A stretch of 64,000 bases of DNA from Parelaphostrongylus tenuis (GCA_019055375.1 JAHQIW010007319.1:310001-374000), one strand, 5' to 3'. Numbered from the stretch's first letter, positions 45,906 through 57,385 are shown. Notes: a model not told the origin generated them from the letters alone. Numbers and translations are program-made.

Positions 45906-47688
45906 TAAAATGCGAAGAATCCCATGAATGAGTTAATATGCGCATCGTTGTCAATCGATTCAATGATTTTCTTTTCATTCACAGAAATTCAAAATGAACA
46001 GTGAATGATAGTATTGCAATGGTTCGAAACTTTATAGATTCATAGAAGAGATTCTATTCCAATGAATCAATTGCCTAAATAATGTTTATATAGCCTGTGA
46101 TGAAACCCAGGATGTAAAAAGAGCTGCAAATTTTGAAAAAAGTCGGATTCTATGTTTCTAATGTTTTTAACTGTGAATGCCACTTATACTTATGAAAGGA
46201 AAAGATTTAGTAACCTCAACATGTCGAGCTCGGCAAAATTTATCTAGTTCATTTGTTGCTCTCGTGTTTGAATATGAGTCCTAAATCAGAAAGGTGAAAG
46301 AAGGGGCACCAGGAAATTACCATTTCGACATTGGTGGAATGAGAAACACTGACGTTGTGGGAAAAGATCTGTGTATTCTAATGGTACATATTATAATTTT
46401 AAAAAACTCCCAATTAGCTGAGATGAACGGTCAAGGATAAAGTGCAAAAAATCCAGTGTTAATCAATGCCTTACAAGTGCGACAAACATTCGACTCCATT
46501 CGTTCCATCTTCAATCTCTACTATGTACTGCACTGTACGCCTAATCACTGTTCTATGTTGATATAAATTCAGAACGATCATCATTTTCGCGTCCAGTGAC
46601 TCTCATAAAGGTCGTTTCATCGTGGAAATATTTATGATACCATGCGTCAGGTTGTTAAGTGGTAACTGTGGTTCACATTACAATGATTTACGATGTGTCT
46701 GTGGTGTTTAAGAGTCGCGATCGTGTTGAAGCGAACAAAGTGAAACCTTACACGAATGAAGTAACTTCATGTGGTAGGCTCCCTCTTACTTGATTGTTCA
46801 TTATCGAATGCTCGTTTCATATTATCTGTTCACTTCAGAAAATCTACCCTGTTATGATATTTTAAGTTTTATTTTTATTCCACATCAATCCCGTTGAAGG
46901 GGGCTGTTGACAATACAGACTGAGTTAAAATATGGCTGAGAGAGATCAGAGAACGCGATTTGGTGGTGCTGCGAATTGAACACATGAGTTCCCGGAAAAC
47001 GATGTCGCCTCGGAGCCCAATCAAAATTCCGTGTTTTTCTCGTATCTCAGCATTCTTGTAATTTTATCTGGTTAATTCCGAGTTATCAGCAAGCAATCAG
47101 CGAAGCAGAAGAGAAATGTGACCGCTCGGCGATATCATTCATCAGGCTCTTTTACTTTTATTCCTCTATTGAACACCTCTCATAACATTACTTTTCACTT
47201 ATTGAGTTCTTTGTAAGAAAAAACGTTCTCTTCTATTGTCATTAGCAGAATGTTCATTTTCTGATCAATACGAAATAAAAAGGAAAAAATTCTACCCGAA
47301 AATCATCTTCATCACTAGCATGAGCGTCGCCTTCATAAGTGCTTCAAATCTCTAGTCTATTGATTTTTAGAATATTCCGAAAAGTTCTATCCCTAAGTTT
47401 TCCTCATATTGTCCAATCAGATGTGGAAAATCCTTGAGTCCTCAAAACTTAAGGTTTCTTAAGGCTAACGCATGATAGGATAATGAACGGTAAAAGGCTT
47501 TGTTATAGTTCTTCTTCAGATAAAGGCTCTCACTGCTTGTTTCCATTTAACTGGAAGTTCGTTTTGACAAACTTCCTGTGAGCTTACTGAGCTGAAATAT
47601 CAACAAAAGTCGCAGTTCGTGATTTTTCACTGCCATTCGTCCATTTGTTTGTGAAATTCGATACCTTAGAGTAACCAATCTATCAAAA
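45906..47688. other. No gene recognised
   Basis: AT-rich; no exon series found on either strand. It would hold the promoter of the small plus-strand gene(s) starting at 47.69 kb. Confidence 0.35.
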
Positions 47689-47969
47689 ATGACGAGTCTT
47701 TTTGTTGTTTTGTTAAGTATTCTCGTTTCATACATTTTTTAGAAGTTCATGTCAAATTATATTATTGAAATTCCAGGTAATGGACATCTCTGCACCAATA
47801 AGACCGCTCTCGTGAGTTTACAAAATCGATTTATGTTGAAAACATTGGTAAACAGGAAATCGAATGTGCAATGACACCGACGCCGTCGTCTCAGGCTCGA
47901 TTTATCGCTGTTGACTTCCCAACTACCAGACGGAGAACAAGAGACTCTTCCGCTGATCAAGCTATTTAA
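47689..47969 (+). CDS. Possible small secreted protein (58 residues, 3 exons)
   Basis: Model: 47,689-47,716, 47,777-47,811, 47,856-47,969; introns of 60 and 44 bases, with phases agreeing at both junctions. The protein starts with a signal-peptide-like MTSLFVVLLS, then NGHLCTNKTALEIECAMTP with two cysteines, then a polar, arginine-rich end to TAA (47,967-47,969). Acceptors are ATTCCAG and GTAAACAG (the second is weak); donors are AGTATTC and GTGAGT. The middle exon is also used, in another frame, by the 79-residue model that follows. At most one is likely to be the main product. Confidence 0.35.
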
Positions 47970-48272
47970 AACGCATAATATCATACTTAATAGTTTGATA
48001 TGTATGCTTCGTTGATTTAGACAGTGATACGTCTAAATTTCAGTGGATGTCTGAATTTTTTCAGCAATTCACGCCCTACGCAAGCTTATTACGTGCCACG
48101 TCGACTTCTGGAGGGTGGTCGAGGTCCATATTCCGTTAGCGGAGACAGTAAATCCGTTGAAGGTTTTGTCAATCAACCGGATGGCCCACAATTCGCTCCA
48201 AAGCCTCGGTCAAGTAATGAGGTAGTGAGAAAATATAGTCGGCTACACGAAGCCAATCAAACACCAAAATAA
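47780..48272 (+). CDS. Small basic protein, two exons (79 residues)
   Basis: ATTCCAG at 47,770-47,776 is followed after three bases by ATG (47,780), a layout typical of a spliced-leader acceptor. Exons: 47,780-47,811 and 48,065-48,272 (alternative in-frame acceptor at 48,043/48,044), joined in phase 2. The second exon, after GAATTTTTTCAG, encodes NSRPTQAYYVPRRLLEGGRG, a Ser/Gly stretch, then VNQPDGPQFAPKPRSSNEVV and a basic end to TAA at 48,270-48,272. Codon choice and splice sites make the second exon convincing. Probably disordered; no family recognised. Confidence 0.55.
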
Positions 48273-48319
48273 GGAGAAATCAAGTTCAGGTTTTCTAAAG
48301 ATCGTTCGGCTTAAAGAAG

Positions 48320-48660
48320 GTTCTTATATAGATATTATTTGACTAACGTTTCCACATCTCCGTCTGACTCAGAGCCGATTGATCCGAGTCGATAGTCTAC
48401 TGTAGCTCCTTCTCCACGTTATCGCTCAACGCAGTCGTATCGAGTCAAATTCTCATGAGTGGAGTACCGCTCAGATCGAGAAGACCGCTCGAACTTTAAA
48501 GAGGATAGTCGATGTACAACAAGGAGATTGTGCGACTAGTGCTTCACTCAGAAAAAAATTCGACTAAAGTAATTACGAAGACCCACACCACGAGAGTGAT
48601 TAAGTGCAGACCATCGGCTCGGATCAAACGGATATGTAGAAGACGTGCTGCAACATTACC
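48320..48660. mobile_element. Short inverted element, hammerhead-like ends (family B)
   Basis: Left end on the minus strand: 'gatcaatcggctctgagtca' then GGAAACGTTAGTC (about 48,344-48,385), with stem I GGCT/AGTC. Right end on plus: 'catcggctcggatcaaacgg' (48,612-48,631) and a decayed 'caacattaccc'. Smaller than the 33.6-kb copy and missing the central part. Confidence 0.5.
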
Positions 48661-49294
48661 CAAATGAAAATACTAAGCCTATGTTAGTTCAACAGATTTT
48701 TGCGAGTTTCAATCGCTAATGAGGCGGTTTTTGCGCTTAACTGCTAATCTCGAGGCTTTATAGTTTTTGAGTAGCAAATATTACACAATCCTCCGATGTA
48801 TTTTATTGCTTGTTATATGGGCCTTTCAAATGCACGTTCACATCCAGTTCTGCTTTTATATGCAACTTTTTTTTTGCTAGGAGCAAATGAGTAGCAATTT
48901 TTTATCTTCATGTTTTCTGGTTTTTAGAAATGACAAGTCACTTCTCATTTCTATACGAAGTTTCTTATAATCAAGACTGGTTTTGTTTTCTACTACGTTG
49001 CTAATAATCATAATTAATTATCAGACTTCACTATTATGTATCAGAAAATCAAGCTTTTTCTTGAAGGTCAATATGAGCAACAAACATTTGGATTAATACG
49101 TTCAAATCAACGGGCACTGATATTGAGTAACCGAAAAAAAAACTCCAAACGTTTATCACGTCCACTACATTACCTGGACCGAGGATGACTTTGGTTTTAT
49201 TACCCAAATTTCAGAGCAAAATTTTCAGAGGACGAGAGAAAAGAAAATTCTTCTCTTGCTTATTTCATGTTCTTCATAGTGATTTCATGATTAG
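48661..49294. other. No gene seen
   Basis: AT-rich. A possible acceptor before 49,230 (AAATTTTCAG) starts a short frame that enters the SINE that follows; not credible alone. Confidence 0.35.
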
Positions 49295-49385
49295 AGGTGT
49301 TCTCCGATACACACATTGTCGCCGGGTTCAATCCCGCCTCCTAAGCTAACTGTCCATTTTTGCGAGGTCGACATAGCGTACTACA
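49295..49385 (+). repeat. tRNA-derived SINE, family 2, head
   Basis: Decayed A box ('ttagaggtgttctccgatac', 49,292-49,311) and intact B box 'gggttcaatcccgcc' at 49,324-49,338, followed by family-like sequence. Confidence 0.55.
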
Positions 49386-49581
49386 CTGTTTGAGAGGATA
49401 GCAATACTAACTTCACACTGGTTTGCCACCCTAGGGCACTGTACAGGCCACATAAGTAGTTGCTTGATCCAACGATATTACTGATGGAATCTAATGGCAT
49501 TCGTGGCATTCATGGTGGTTTGATCAACAACGAAGGCTATATTCTTTTTTCGTTTTCAATAATTTAAGCTCTGTTTTCTAG

Positions 49582-49714
49582 AGAACAAGGAAACTACAAT
49601 GATTGTGTGCCGATGTTCAAGGTATCTGGAAAAAAAAATAGTTCAACAACAGATGTACAAGAGACTAATCGAGTAGCCTCTTCTGATGGTTGTGACTGTC
49701 AAGAGAACGCTTAG
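49582..49714 (+). CDS. Possible terminal exon, unknown protein
   Basis: After TGTTTTCTAG (acceptor at 49,580-49,581) the frame is open for 43 codons to TAG at 49,712-49,714: EQGNYNDCVPMFKVSGKKNS, then a Ser/Thr-rich, acidic end with two cysteines. Composition supports coding. No upstream exon identified; a SINE lies 200 bases upstream. Confidence 0.4.
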
Positions 49715-50159
49715 TATTTCTTTCTCTGATAATCATTTGATGGAATGTGATGCCAACCTACAAATTTGGCGCAGAGTACCTCGGAATTTGCGTCGCAAAC
49801 GCTTTAGAAATCCCAAAACAAAGCGCACTTACCTTATTTTCACCACATTTCAAACCATTAACTTTCCATATAGAGCTCTTCTGAAGGGGATTTACCTTCA
49901 TAACTCTATTTATCGCATAACAATCACAAATTTGCACACCCTTGAGTCCAGAGTTTGGTTAAAACATATAATTGTTTCAAGAAAATTCGTATGATAATGC
50001 AAACCAAGTAATATACTGACTTCATATCACAATATCCATGAAAGCATAACACTTTACATTGTCGGTCCACAAAGGAAAGTTGGTACACAGAAGCAGAGTA
50101 CCTTACTAAATGAGCAATTAGAATAGGAATCATATGCTTGCTTCATCAATCGTAATGTA
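49715..50159. other. No gene recognised
   Basis: The plus open frame 49,686-49,994 and the minus frame 49,924-50,133 overlap antisense; neither has splice support. Confidence 0.35.
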
Positions 50160-50310
50160 TTCGCACAGAGCACGAGGGTGTAGTAGTCTTGATTAAAAGT
50201 AAGACTTCCACCTTCCCGATAAGTTTAATTCAAACTGAATCACTTTCAGGTTCGAACCCCACCAAAGAAAACTATAGTCACTACTCATATCGAACCACGT
50301 CCTTTAATGG
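50160..50310 (+). repeat. tRNA-derived SINE, family 2 (diverged)
   Basis: A box 'gagggtgtagtagtcttg' at 50,174-50,191, B box 'ggttcgaaccccacc' at 50,249-50,263, then the family flank 'agtcactactca' near 50,276. An ideal-looking acceptor (CACTTTCAG) and donor (CAC/GTAAGT at 50,342) bracket the downstream part by chance. Confidence 0.6.
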
Positions 50311-50524
50311 CTGATCTCCTGCCGAGAACTGATTCTCATCACGTAAGTCTATAAATACCATGATATGAAAACCGTACAGCCTTACTTCAAAGAAAAATGA
50401 CAGGAGAAGCGTCGTACACCGCGAATCGCTGAACAACTCGTTCCGCCTAGTTTTCCACAGTGCCGAACTACTCAGTTGAAGCCGTTCACCCCTAGAATCG
50501 TCAACGCTCCTCGAGGACCAATGA

Positions 50525-50785
50525 CTAGGCCAAATACGTTTTGTACACTTCCGTTCCCGCTAAAAGGCATATGCATATGTGATCGGCCGAAGGTTCACGT
50601 TGTCTGCAAGCGGTTGGTCTTGATTTTCCTTCGAAAATTTCAATGTTTCTATCTAAACCATCGTTATAAGTTTTCCGTAAGCGTAAATTATCTAATGTTG
50701 TGCGACTTCTGCTAAGCTTAGAACCAGCATCGGCACCAATCGATACGATTTCAGATGCGGTTACGAGTGTGTGGGTCGTGTACAA
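50525..50785 (-). CDS. Possible 3' terminal exon of the minus-strand gene
   Basis: Minus frame open for 86 codons from an acceptor GCACACCAG (above 50,785) to TAG at 50,525-50,527. It encodes HTLVTASEIVSIGADAGSKL, then RTTLDNLRLRKTYNDGLDRN and a mixed tail. The acceptor phase (0) fits the last assigned exon of the gene at 52,410-56,269, which would give a protein of about 413 residues. Against this: a 1.6-kb intron with a SINE in it, and plus-strand frames here are also partly open. Confidence 0.4.
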   Translation of the reverse strand: MYTTHTLVTASEIVSIGADAGSKLSRSRTTLDNLRLRKTYNDGLDRNIEIFEGKSRPTACRQREPSADHICICLLAGTEVYKTYLA

Positions 50786-52029
50786 CTGGTGTGCGACGTG
50801 CATCCTACCTCACTCTCGCTGATGGACATGCGAGAGTGTGCTAATCCTATCTGTAGGAGTATACAGATCTACGAAGCTTATCCTCTTATGGATAACAACA
50901 TTTCCGGAATACTACCTTACTAGCTGAACACCTAAGCACGTTAGCCAGACGGGTTAATCCTATGTGTTATGACATGCACACCTCTATGACGGACAACTCA
51001 TCGCATTTTGCTATAAATAAATTGCCAAAAAGACTATCTCTCAACGAGTATTCAGTGCCAGTGGCGCTTTGGGCTAAGACTAATTTCTAATTGTGGGATC
51101 ATTGGGTTCCTAAAGTTTCCACTTCCCCCATAATTACCAGAGATTATTCACAAAAGCATCTAGAAGTGCCTTGTTCTCCTCGACTTCCTTCTCTAACTTC
51201 TTGCATTATTTTCAGCAAATGAGATGAGTTGTCTCAGAAACAACCATGACGGCTGAGTCAACTTGACTTCATTCATCAACGCTAACACACTGACATGATA
51301 ACGTTTCCGAAAGTATAAGTGCAGTAAGAATGAAATTTAGCTACTATAATATCGTCAAAGAAGTACTATCGCCTCTATTTGGCCTTTGAACTTTTTGGCG
51401 TACATCGTCCGTTCAAAACAAAGCCAAATGCCCACAGCTTTCTTCGCTGCTATTAGGAAAGGGCGAAAATAAGTCAGATTCTTTCATTTACAACGGATGT
51501 TAGCTATATCACCTTTATTTGTGGATAAAGTATGGGTTACTCTTATCGCATTTAAATTTTTTAGGGATGTTAAGTTTCTTTTACATGTCTGTAAACGATT
51601 TATTTTTATCTGTGATTAATAGTGACGTGTAGTGTGATTTATCTCGTTTTGTTTTAATATTTGAATATTTTCACATTTATTGTACATATTACAAGGAGAA
51701 GTAAGAGAAAGTATACGACTTACTTATCAGTGCTATTTAGAATAAAGTGATTATGGGAAAAAGATTTTACTGGTACATTATAGGGAATAACAAAATGTAC
51801 TTCTAAGACAGTGCAATGCGCAACAACAACATTAAGCTATTACAAAGTAGTACGCAGGGTAAAAAAAGAATAATATATGAACATGAGTACATTATCAGTA
51901 TCTTCTGCCACTGTAAGGACTACGATGCCTATAATTGTCCAATTTTTTTAAAATGTCCTCAGAATTGACCTCATAAAAGCGTAGATTTTTTATTGATATA
52001 GTTACAACTTTTTACTAGAAGTACTGGTT
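50786..52029. other. No gene recognised
   Basis: A possible minus exon lies near 51,360-51,435 (acceptor TCCTAATAG, then about 23 codons to TAG), a weak alternative 3' end for the upstream minus gene. The rest is AT-rich without features. Confidence 0.3.
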
Positions 52030-52190
52030 CGTGGGGCCCGTGCAGGTCAGAAGTGCTACACTGTACACGTGGTTCTTAGTTCGACACCGCTCTTGAACAA
52101 TCAAGTCCTTCCTCTCCTTTCCATTCTTTCTATCCTCGCCAAGTTACTCTTGGATATGCTTATTTAACTCACCACCGACACACAAAGAGA
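52030..52190 (+). repeat. tRNA-derived SINE, family 2 (diverged)
   Basis: 'agtgctacactgtacacgtg' at 52,051-52,070, a damaged B box 'cttagttcgacaccgc' at 52,075-52,090 and the family end 'aactcaccaccgac' near 52,169. Lies in the putative long intron of the minus gene. Confidence 0.5.
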
Positions 52191-52409
52191 GGGAGCTGTG
52201 TTGAACAATCAAAAGATCCACTACTAGGTACATATCACCTTAGTTCAAACTCCTTCATAGACGATGGATAAGAAGAAAAAATCGGACAAAAGAATTGCCG
52301 AGTTCAGGGCACATTATGCCAAGAAAGGTCGGATAATAAGTAACGTTAAAAAACCTTGTGTTTGCACGAATTCTAGGATAATAAATAGACATGACATGTT
52401 CACTATCAC

Positions 52410-53416
52410 TCGCCTTTGTGAGCCACGAACTCTTCCAAACTGCGTTCTCTGCCCATAAGTCTGATTATTACCAAATGCAGAATACGACTGTCCAAACTGA
52501 AAGTTTACTTTTCAGAAACTAGAACTTGAGTTCACTGGAGATCTTAATTTACTAAAACTCAGACAGATATCAACAAACAAACCGTTGAAACAGTTTCGTT
52601 TCCATGAACGTCACTAGGTGAAGCCATCAGAGGATACGAAATGCAACCAGCATGAGAGAATTTGGAGCCACTGAACTTAGCATTTATTTCCTTGAATCAT
52701 AACTACACGAACCTCCATCAAGATTTATAATTAGCATCAGGAACATTTACGGCAGTCGTACTGACCAGAACAGCAAAATAAATAATTTCTACCAAATTTG
52801 GTGAATTAGACAAAATAAATAAAACAGGCACCTTTCACCGTATCTGCCATGAGGCTCGGCAAAACTACTGACGTCCCGAGTTCGTCCTGGATTACTCTCA
52901 ACGTCATTTATAGCGCGAGAATTGAAATCGCGTCTATTTGGCTGTGATGTGCCATACAGATCCTTGTGAATGCTAAAAATACGATTTCCAAAGAAGATCA
53001 GTTTACTATGACTTAAAAATCAGTGTATTAAGAAGATGCAGGAGGTTAGGGGGTCGTACGTCTTCTCGAACTACATTTTTTTCCTGCCTGAAACACAGAA
53101 ATTAATTGTTCAGATCTATATGAGATCTATAAAGTAGTGGGATACCTGCTAAACTACAACGATAATTTATTTGATGCAGATGTACTAAAGACTTACTGAA
53201 ATATTTGCAGATAGGTATTTGTTCTGTTTAGACTCCTTGCCTCTGACCTAGGTGTACAAAAGACCTTGGAAATCGTGTATGATTCCCACTGGCACAATTC
53301 GCTTGACATTAAAAAACACAATGTCACTAGTATGTAGAATTAAATCATTGATTTCACCACTTAACAACTTTAGTGAAATTAAGGATGAGACACCCCCACT
53401 CCCCCGCTCCAAGTAC

Positions 53417-53450
<34 letters not shown>

Positions 53451-56269
53451 TGAATTAATTTCTATACCATCATCAACAGAACTTACCGATCCACCGATTT
53501 ATCAATTAATGGTGCAAGCGATCTCGCTGGTAGAGATGGTGAGTCGCTGAACATATGACTTCTTGTGGTGAGAGGTAGGTCCTGAAATTAACGCTATAAG
53601 TGGTTCATACACAAGATTTCTTTATTGTTGCTGCTTTTTTGCAGTGTTACGATTCAGATATACTCAAGAGAACTGAGTGATGAGCGAAAATTCGCCCTCA
53701 GACGGGCGCTGAATCCGCGTCTCACCGATAGCGGGGGCGGGTGCTACCTAACACCATCGATTGACCGCTAAGCTATCACTCATTTTTTAATGCCTCTATC
53801 ATAGCTATCAGCCACCAACCTCAACCGGAGAAACAGTATCGCTTGTCGCTGTTTCATACACATTCATTAACCATGAGATACCACCTGTGCCAAAAATTTC
53901 TCGCCATCGGATTCAGTGAATCATATCGCAGTCCATAGAAATCTTTATCGATTTAACATATAAGACACTACAACCTTACAGATCTGATCGAAATAAGAAA
54001 AATCTTCTTTCAAAGACCAATCCCAACTTTTTGGATTTACATAGAACACACTTTTTTCGCCGAAGCCCGTGTTTTGGATACCGAAACGATGCTACAGTAG
54101 GTAGTTAATGGAACAGATTACGATGCTTCCCTTCAACGTGCAATAAAATTTCGAAACGGAGAGTCTCCTTCCAAACTTTTGAATTTGAGATCAAAAATTC
54201 TTCAAGGGCATAATTTTTTCCTTAGAGAAACGGCTTCATTGAGAATGTGTCAAAGATAAAAAATTTCCCTTTTACCTAGTAACGCAAAAACAATCCTTAT
54301 TGGTTCATATTTCTAAACCATGATAACTCTCTGATAGAATCATTCGCACTATAAGAGCTCGTACCCATTCAAGCTACTCTGCGATCAACTTCGAAGTTTC
54401 TGAAGTTCAGACAAAAATTTTCACCACTTATTACATCAAAATAAGCTGAAAGATGCTGCCTGAAAATTTGAACGCAGGCGGGAATTGAACACGCGTTTCA
54501 CCCGTACTCAGAAGCTTTATACTGAAAAAGAGTGGAAGGAAAGCGCTGCCCCTGGTGTAATGGTAGCACGTGCCTCAAATATAGATAGGACGCGGATTCA
54601 ACTCTGACTTTGGGTAGAAAACTGCGCATACCCTCAGCACCATTTAATGTATGATTATAACATGATAACCCTTCCACGATAACGCTTAAATAAAATTCTT
54701 GTGGATCACATCTTTAATTGGTTCACCTATAACAAATCATAGATGTTTGTGCTAACCTAAAAGAAGGTTGAAAGAAGACAATATACCGTGTGATTCACTG
54801 CATTTAGCACAGTACCCAATGCCGAATTCAGGCCGAACTTGTCTACCTGTCTTGCTGCATCCATCGATGACGCATTATTCTGAGCCGCTCTACGCATTAC
54901 TTCTTCTAATTGGCGCAGTTCCCTGAATATGAATGGACTATACCATGAAGGTAGTATGATTATATATGGGAAAGAACGATCTTGACGAAAGCTCAAAACC
55001 GTAGATAACGCACGATGACATGACAGGAGGTCTGGACCATGGAGACATCTCGATTGATTCTCTTCGATTATTGAATGGATGGATTCCTCCATAACTCATC
55101 TACAGATATTCATATGTTTACATAGGAGGTAGGTGTGTGGATACTTGAATTGAGTTAGAAAATCCGTCTAACATTCTCTGATTTTTAACATCTAACAATC
55201 TTAGTCCGAATCAAATGCACAAAACTTGTCAAGCTGAATTTGTACTCGTACTCCAGAATTTTGTAAAAACTCTCGCCGTAATCTTTGAAATCATGAGGTA
55301 AACATTTCTGATCTCACCTGTTCTTCAGTCCTTCTCGTCGGACGAAATCTCTGCTGTCTATTTCGTCCGTCATTTTGGTGATACGATGGAGCGAAGCCCC
55401 TCTCCGTACCATTTCGATTTGCATTTGAAGCCGTTAACAGTTCAGAGTACGGTCGATAATTTGCTTGTCTTCTACCCCTTTCTTCTCTTCGCGGAAAACC
55501 AGAGCGTGGCGACATAGGGAAAGTCTTCACGGGAAAATTTCTACGCTGCATTCTTCCTCTTCCAGAGTCAAATGTTGACAAGCCACGCCTTTTCGGAGAA
55601 ACTAAAGATGTGATGCTGTACAAAAACAAGCACAAAACAAGTGTCCCTTCCTACTCACAGAACAGACTACCTACGCCAGTTAAGCTTTGTAGTCATATAA
55701 GTGAGACAATACTAGTAACACCAGTAGAAAAGGTTTCTAAGTTATTAAAAGGAAAACTAGATGTAATTACACTTCTGAGTCAAATTTTGATTTTAAATTT
55801 CCCAGAATGTCAACTACTCTAGAAAATCCAGTCAGAAAACTGATATATGTTATTGAAACGGCAAGTTTTGATAGTGCATGGATCGACCGCAATAAATTTA
55901 GCATCAAACCGAAGATTCTTCGAATATAGCAAGAACGTCCCTCTTAATAAGCCTGCTACAAAAGCAGGTCGCAAACCGTTCCCATGCTTCGGAACTCACT
56001 AATTTCAAGCGCAGATTGAAAATAATTGAACTCCTCCTGCGCTAATAAAATATCCAAATTCGATAGTTCCAATACACATAGATCCCAATGACCAGCTTAC
56101 ATCTTGTAAAAGGCTTCGGACGGGTGGAGTTATGAGTATCCAATCGTGATTGTTTCACAACATTACCGCTTTCCTGAGTCGGTGACAAAGCATCATGTTC
56201 TGCTGAACGTTTTCTAAAATTACAATTGTGTTGACTCGGACTACGCTTCGGCATAGCTGCACAATCTGT
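52410..56269 (-). CDS. Arginine-rich, probably disordered protein (8 exons)
   Basis: Exons in coding order: 56,269-56,101 (ATG at 56,254), 55,601-55,318, 55,099-54,987, 54,922-54,847, 53,581-53,487, 52,972-52,832, 52,613-52,583, 52,496-52,410. All junction phases agree; 981 coding bases, 327 codons without a stop. Acceptors are mostly TTTCAG/TTTAG; donors include GTAAGC, GTGAGA and GTAAGT; the donor at 54,986 (GTCAAG) is the weakest. The protein starts MPKRSPSQHNCNFRKRS, has an Arg-rich second exon (RGRMQRRNF; FPRREERGRRQANYRP; RNRQQRFRPTRR), a short helix (ELRQLEEVMRRAAQNNASSM) and a Gly/Gln/Phe/Tyr-rich end (FGQSYSAFGNNQTYGQ), as in RNA-binding proteins. Acceptor 15 bases before the ATG suits trans-splicing. 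Stop not fixed; 50,525-50,785 is a candidate last exon. SINEs sit in its introns. Confidence 0.7.
53415..53451. repeat. TA/CATA simple repeat
   Basis: Run of alternating TA with one CA interruption. It lies in an intron of the minus-strand gene and creates spurious open frames on both strands. Confidence 0.9.
53670..53830 (-). repeat. tRNA-derived SINE, family 2 (minus)
   Basis: Best-preserved minus copy: 'aactgagtgatgagcgaaaa' flank from 53,671, 'cagacgggcgctgaatccgc' with B-box complement at 53,700-53,719, 'gcgggggcgggtgctacc' with A-box complement at 53,731-53,748, and flank 'ctatcactcattttttaatg' to 53,791. Intronic. Confidence 0.75.
54465..54640. repeat. Inverted dimer of SINE family 2
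   Basis: Left half minus: 'gcgggaattgaacacgcgtt' (54,479-54,498). Right half plus: 'ggtgtaatggtagcacgtgc' (54,554-54,573) and 'cgcggattcaactctgactt' (54,592-54,611). Same head-to-head logic as 22,390-22,590 but more diverged. Intronic. Confidence 0.6.
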
Positions 56270-56466
56270 CTGAATAATTCGTGAAACCCATGTTTGCACT
56301 TCTTACTACCACCAGAAATCAAAAGACTCGCAAATATTCAAAATCCATTGTATATTCGAATTCCTGTTCTGCTCATCTCTCAGCATACATATTGCAATAA
56401 AATATACTACTAGTAGTGGAATAGAAGTCACTGACACTGTTTGAAATCGTCTTTCAAACACCACAG
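56270..56466. other. No gene seen
   Basis: Short interval upstream of the minus gene's first exon; it would contain its outron if the gene is trans-spliced. No promoter element recognised. Confidence 0.35.
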
Positions 56467-56729
56467 AAATCACTGTGCATTTTATTACTCACATGGACTC
56501 CTTCAATGATTATAGCAAAAAGGAAAAAACCTCAAACGAGTAATTCTTTCACATTGGAAGATGCCATTAGAAGCATTATTTCATTTATTATAAGGCAAGG
56601 TGAGATTGAATGGTATTCGCTTGTACGACTTACTATCGGTCTTGACCCTATACAAAACCGATTTCAGGTAGGCAGCATAGATCTGTGGAAGACCCGTCAT
56701 CACATTCAACGGGGATCCACACCTCTTAA
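56467..56729 (+). CDS. Possible plus-strand 3' exons, membrane tail
   Basis: Exon 56,467-56,599 (acceptor ACACCACAG) and exon 56,668-56,729 (acceptor CGATTTCAG), joined in phase 1 across a 68-base intron with donor GTGAGA. The product runs KSLCILLLTWTPSMIIA, a possible membrane segment, then KRKKPQTSNSFTLEDAIRS, ISFIIRQG and a polar end to TAA (56,727-56,729), like a receptor's last helix and tail. No upstream exons found, and it lies between minus-strand genes. Read unspliced, 56,506-56,901 is a 131-codon frame. Confidence 0.35.
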
Positions 56730-56901
56730 ATTTGAAATCGCTTTCTTACATTCATCACCCCATCCTAAGGATTGCTACGGCGGCTGCGTTGAGATTTTTG
56801 TTTTCCTCGTGAACGTCGTAGAATATTGGTTAAAGCTAATTCACTTTTACGATCTCCGAAGTGGGCAAGCTAAGGCGTTCCTTATGGCGTTCGTTGATTG
56901 A

Positions 56902-57284
56902 CTGCGAGCAAGTGCCGGGGGAGAAGGTCAACTAGCACTTGTTCACTATCTTGCTTCATAACAACCCTTATCGCTAACTACTGCGCTACCACGCTCACTG
57001 CTTGAGTCTGCAATCCTTTTACGTACACGAAATATCTGATGAAAAGGTGTCGCAAGGTTCAAACCATGAAGTGCACAGTCCGAAAATGTAAGAGGAGTTC
57101 TTTATGACCAAAAATAAACATCATTTGTCACAACAATCACGGATGAGCCCTGGCCACTTCCAAGATGGTCAATAGAGATCTCAACAGAATTAGTGATTCG
57201 ATATGATAGACTAGATATCCTTATTCAAACGACCTCCAAGCAGTAGTCATGATGTTGTAATCGTATATCCACTGATACTGAGTG
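56902..57284. other. No gene seen
   Basis: No exon or repeat boundary identified. Confidence 0.35.
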
Positions 57285-57385
57285 ATATGCGGAAACTTTG
57301 AACCTCGGGTAGGAACTGAACTCGCGCATCCTCATTCCCAGGAGTGCGCGCTAAGCACTGCATAACTGTGGCTCTTGTTTTGCTA
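57285..57385 (-). repeat. tRNA-derived SINE, family 2 (minus)
   Basis: B-box complement 'aggaactgaactcgcgcatc' at 57,311-57,330 and A-box complement 'gcgcgctaagcactgcataa' at 57,346-57,365. Confidence 0.65.

Noticed and set aside
50249..50342. Exon with ideal acceptor (CACTTTCAG) and donor (GTAAGT) on the plus strand
   Set aside because: The first bases are the B box and flank of a family 2 SINE; splice-like signals are coincidental.
52264..52340. Plus-strand first exon starting MDKKKKSDKRIAEF after a CTTCATAG acceptor
   Set aside because: No downstream exon could be found, it lies in the intron of the minus gene next to a SINE, and the lysine run is compatible with A-rich noise.
53046..53083. 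Extra minus exon after a GTGTTTCAG acceptor between exons at 53,487 and 52,972
   Set aside because: Its donor phase (0) does not fit the next exon (phase 2), and the model closes correctly without it. It could still be an alternative exon.
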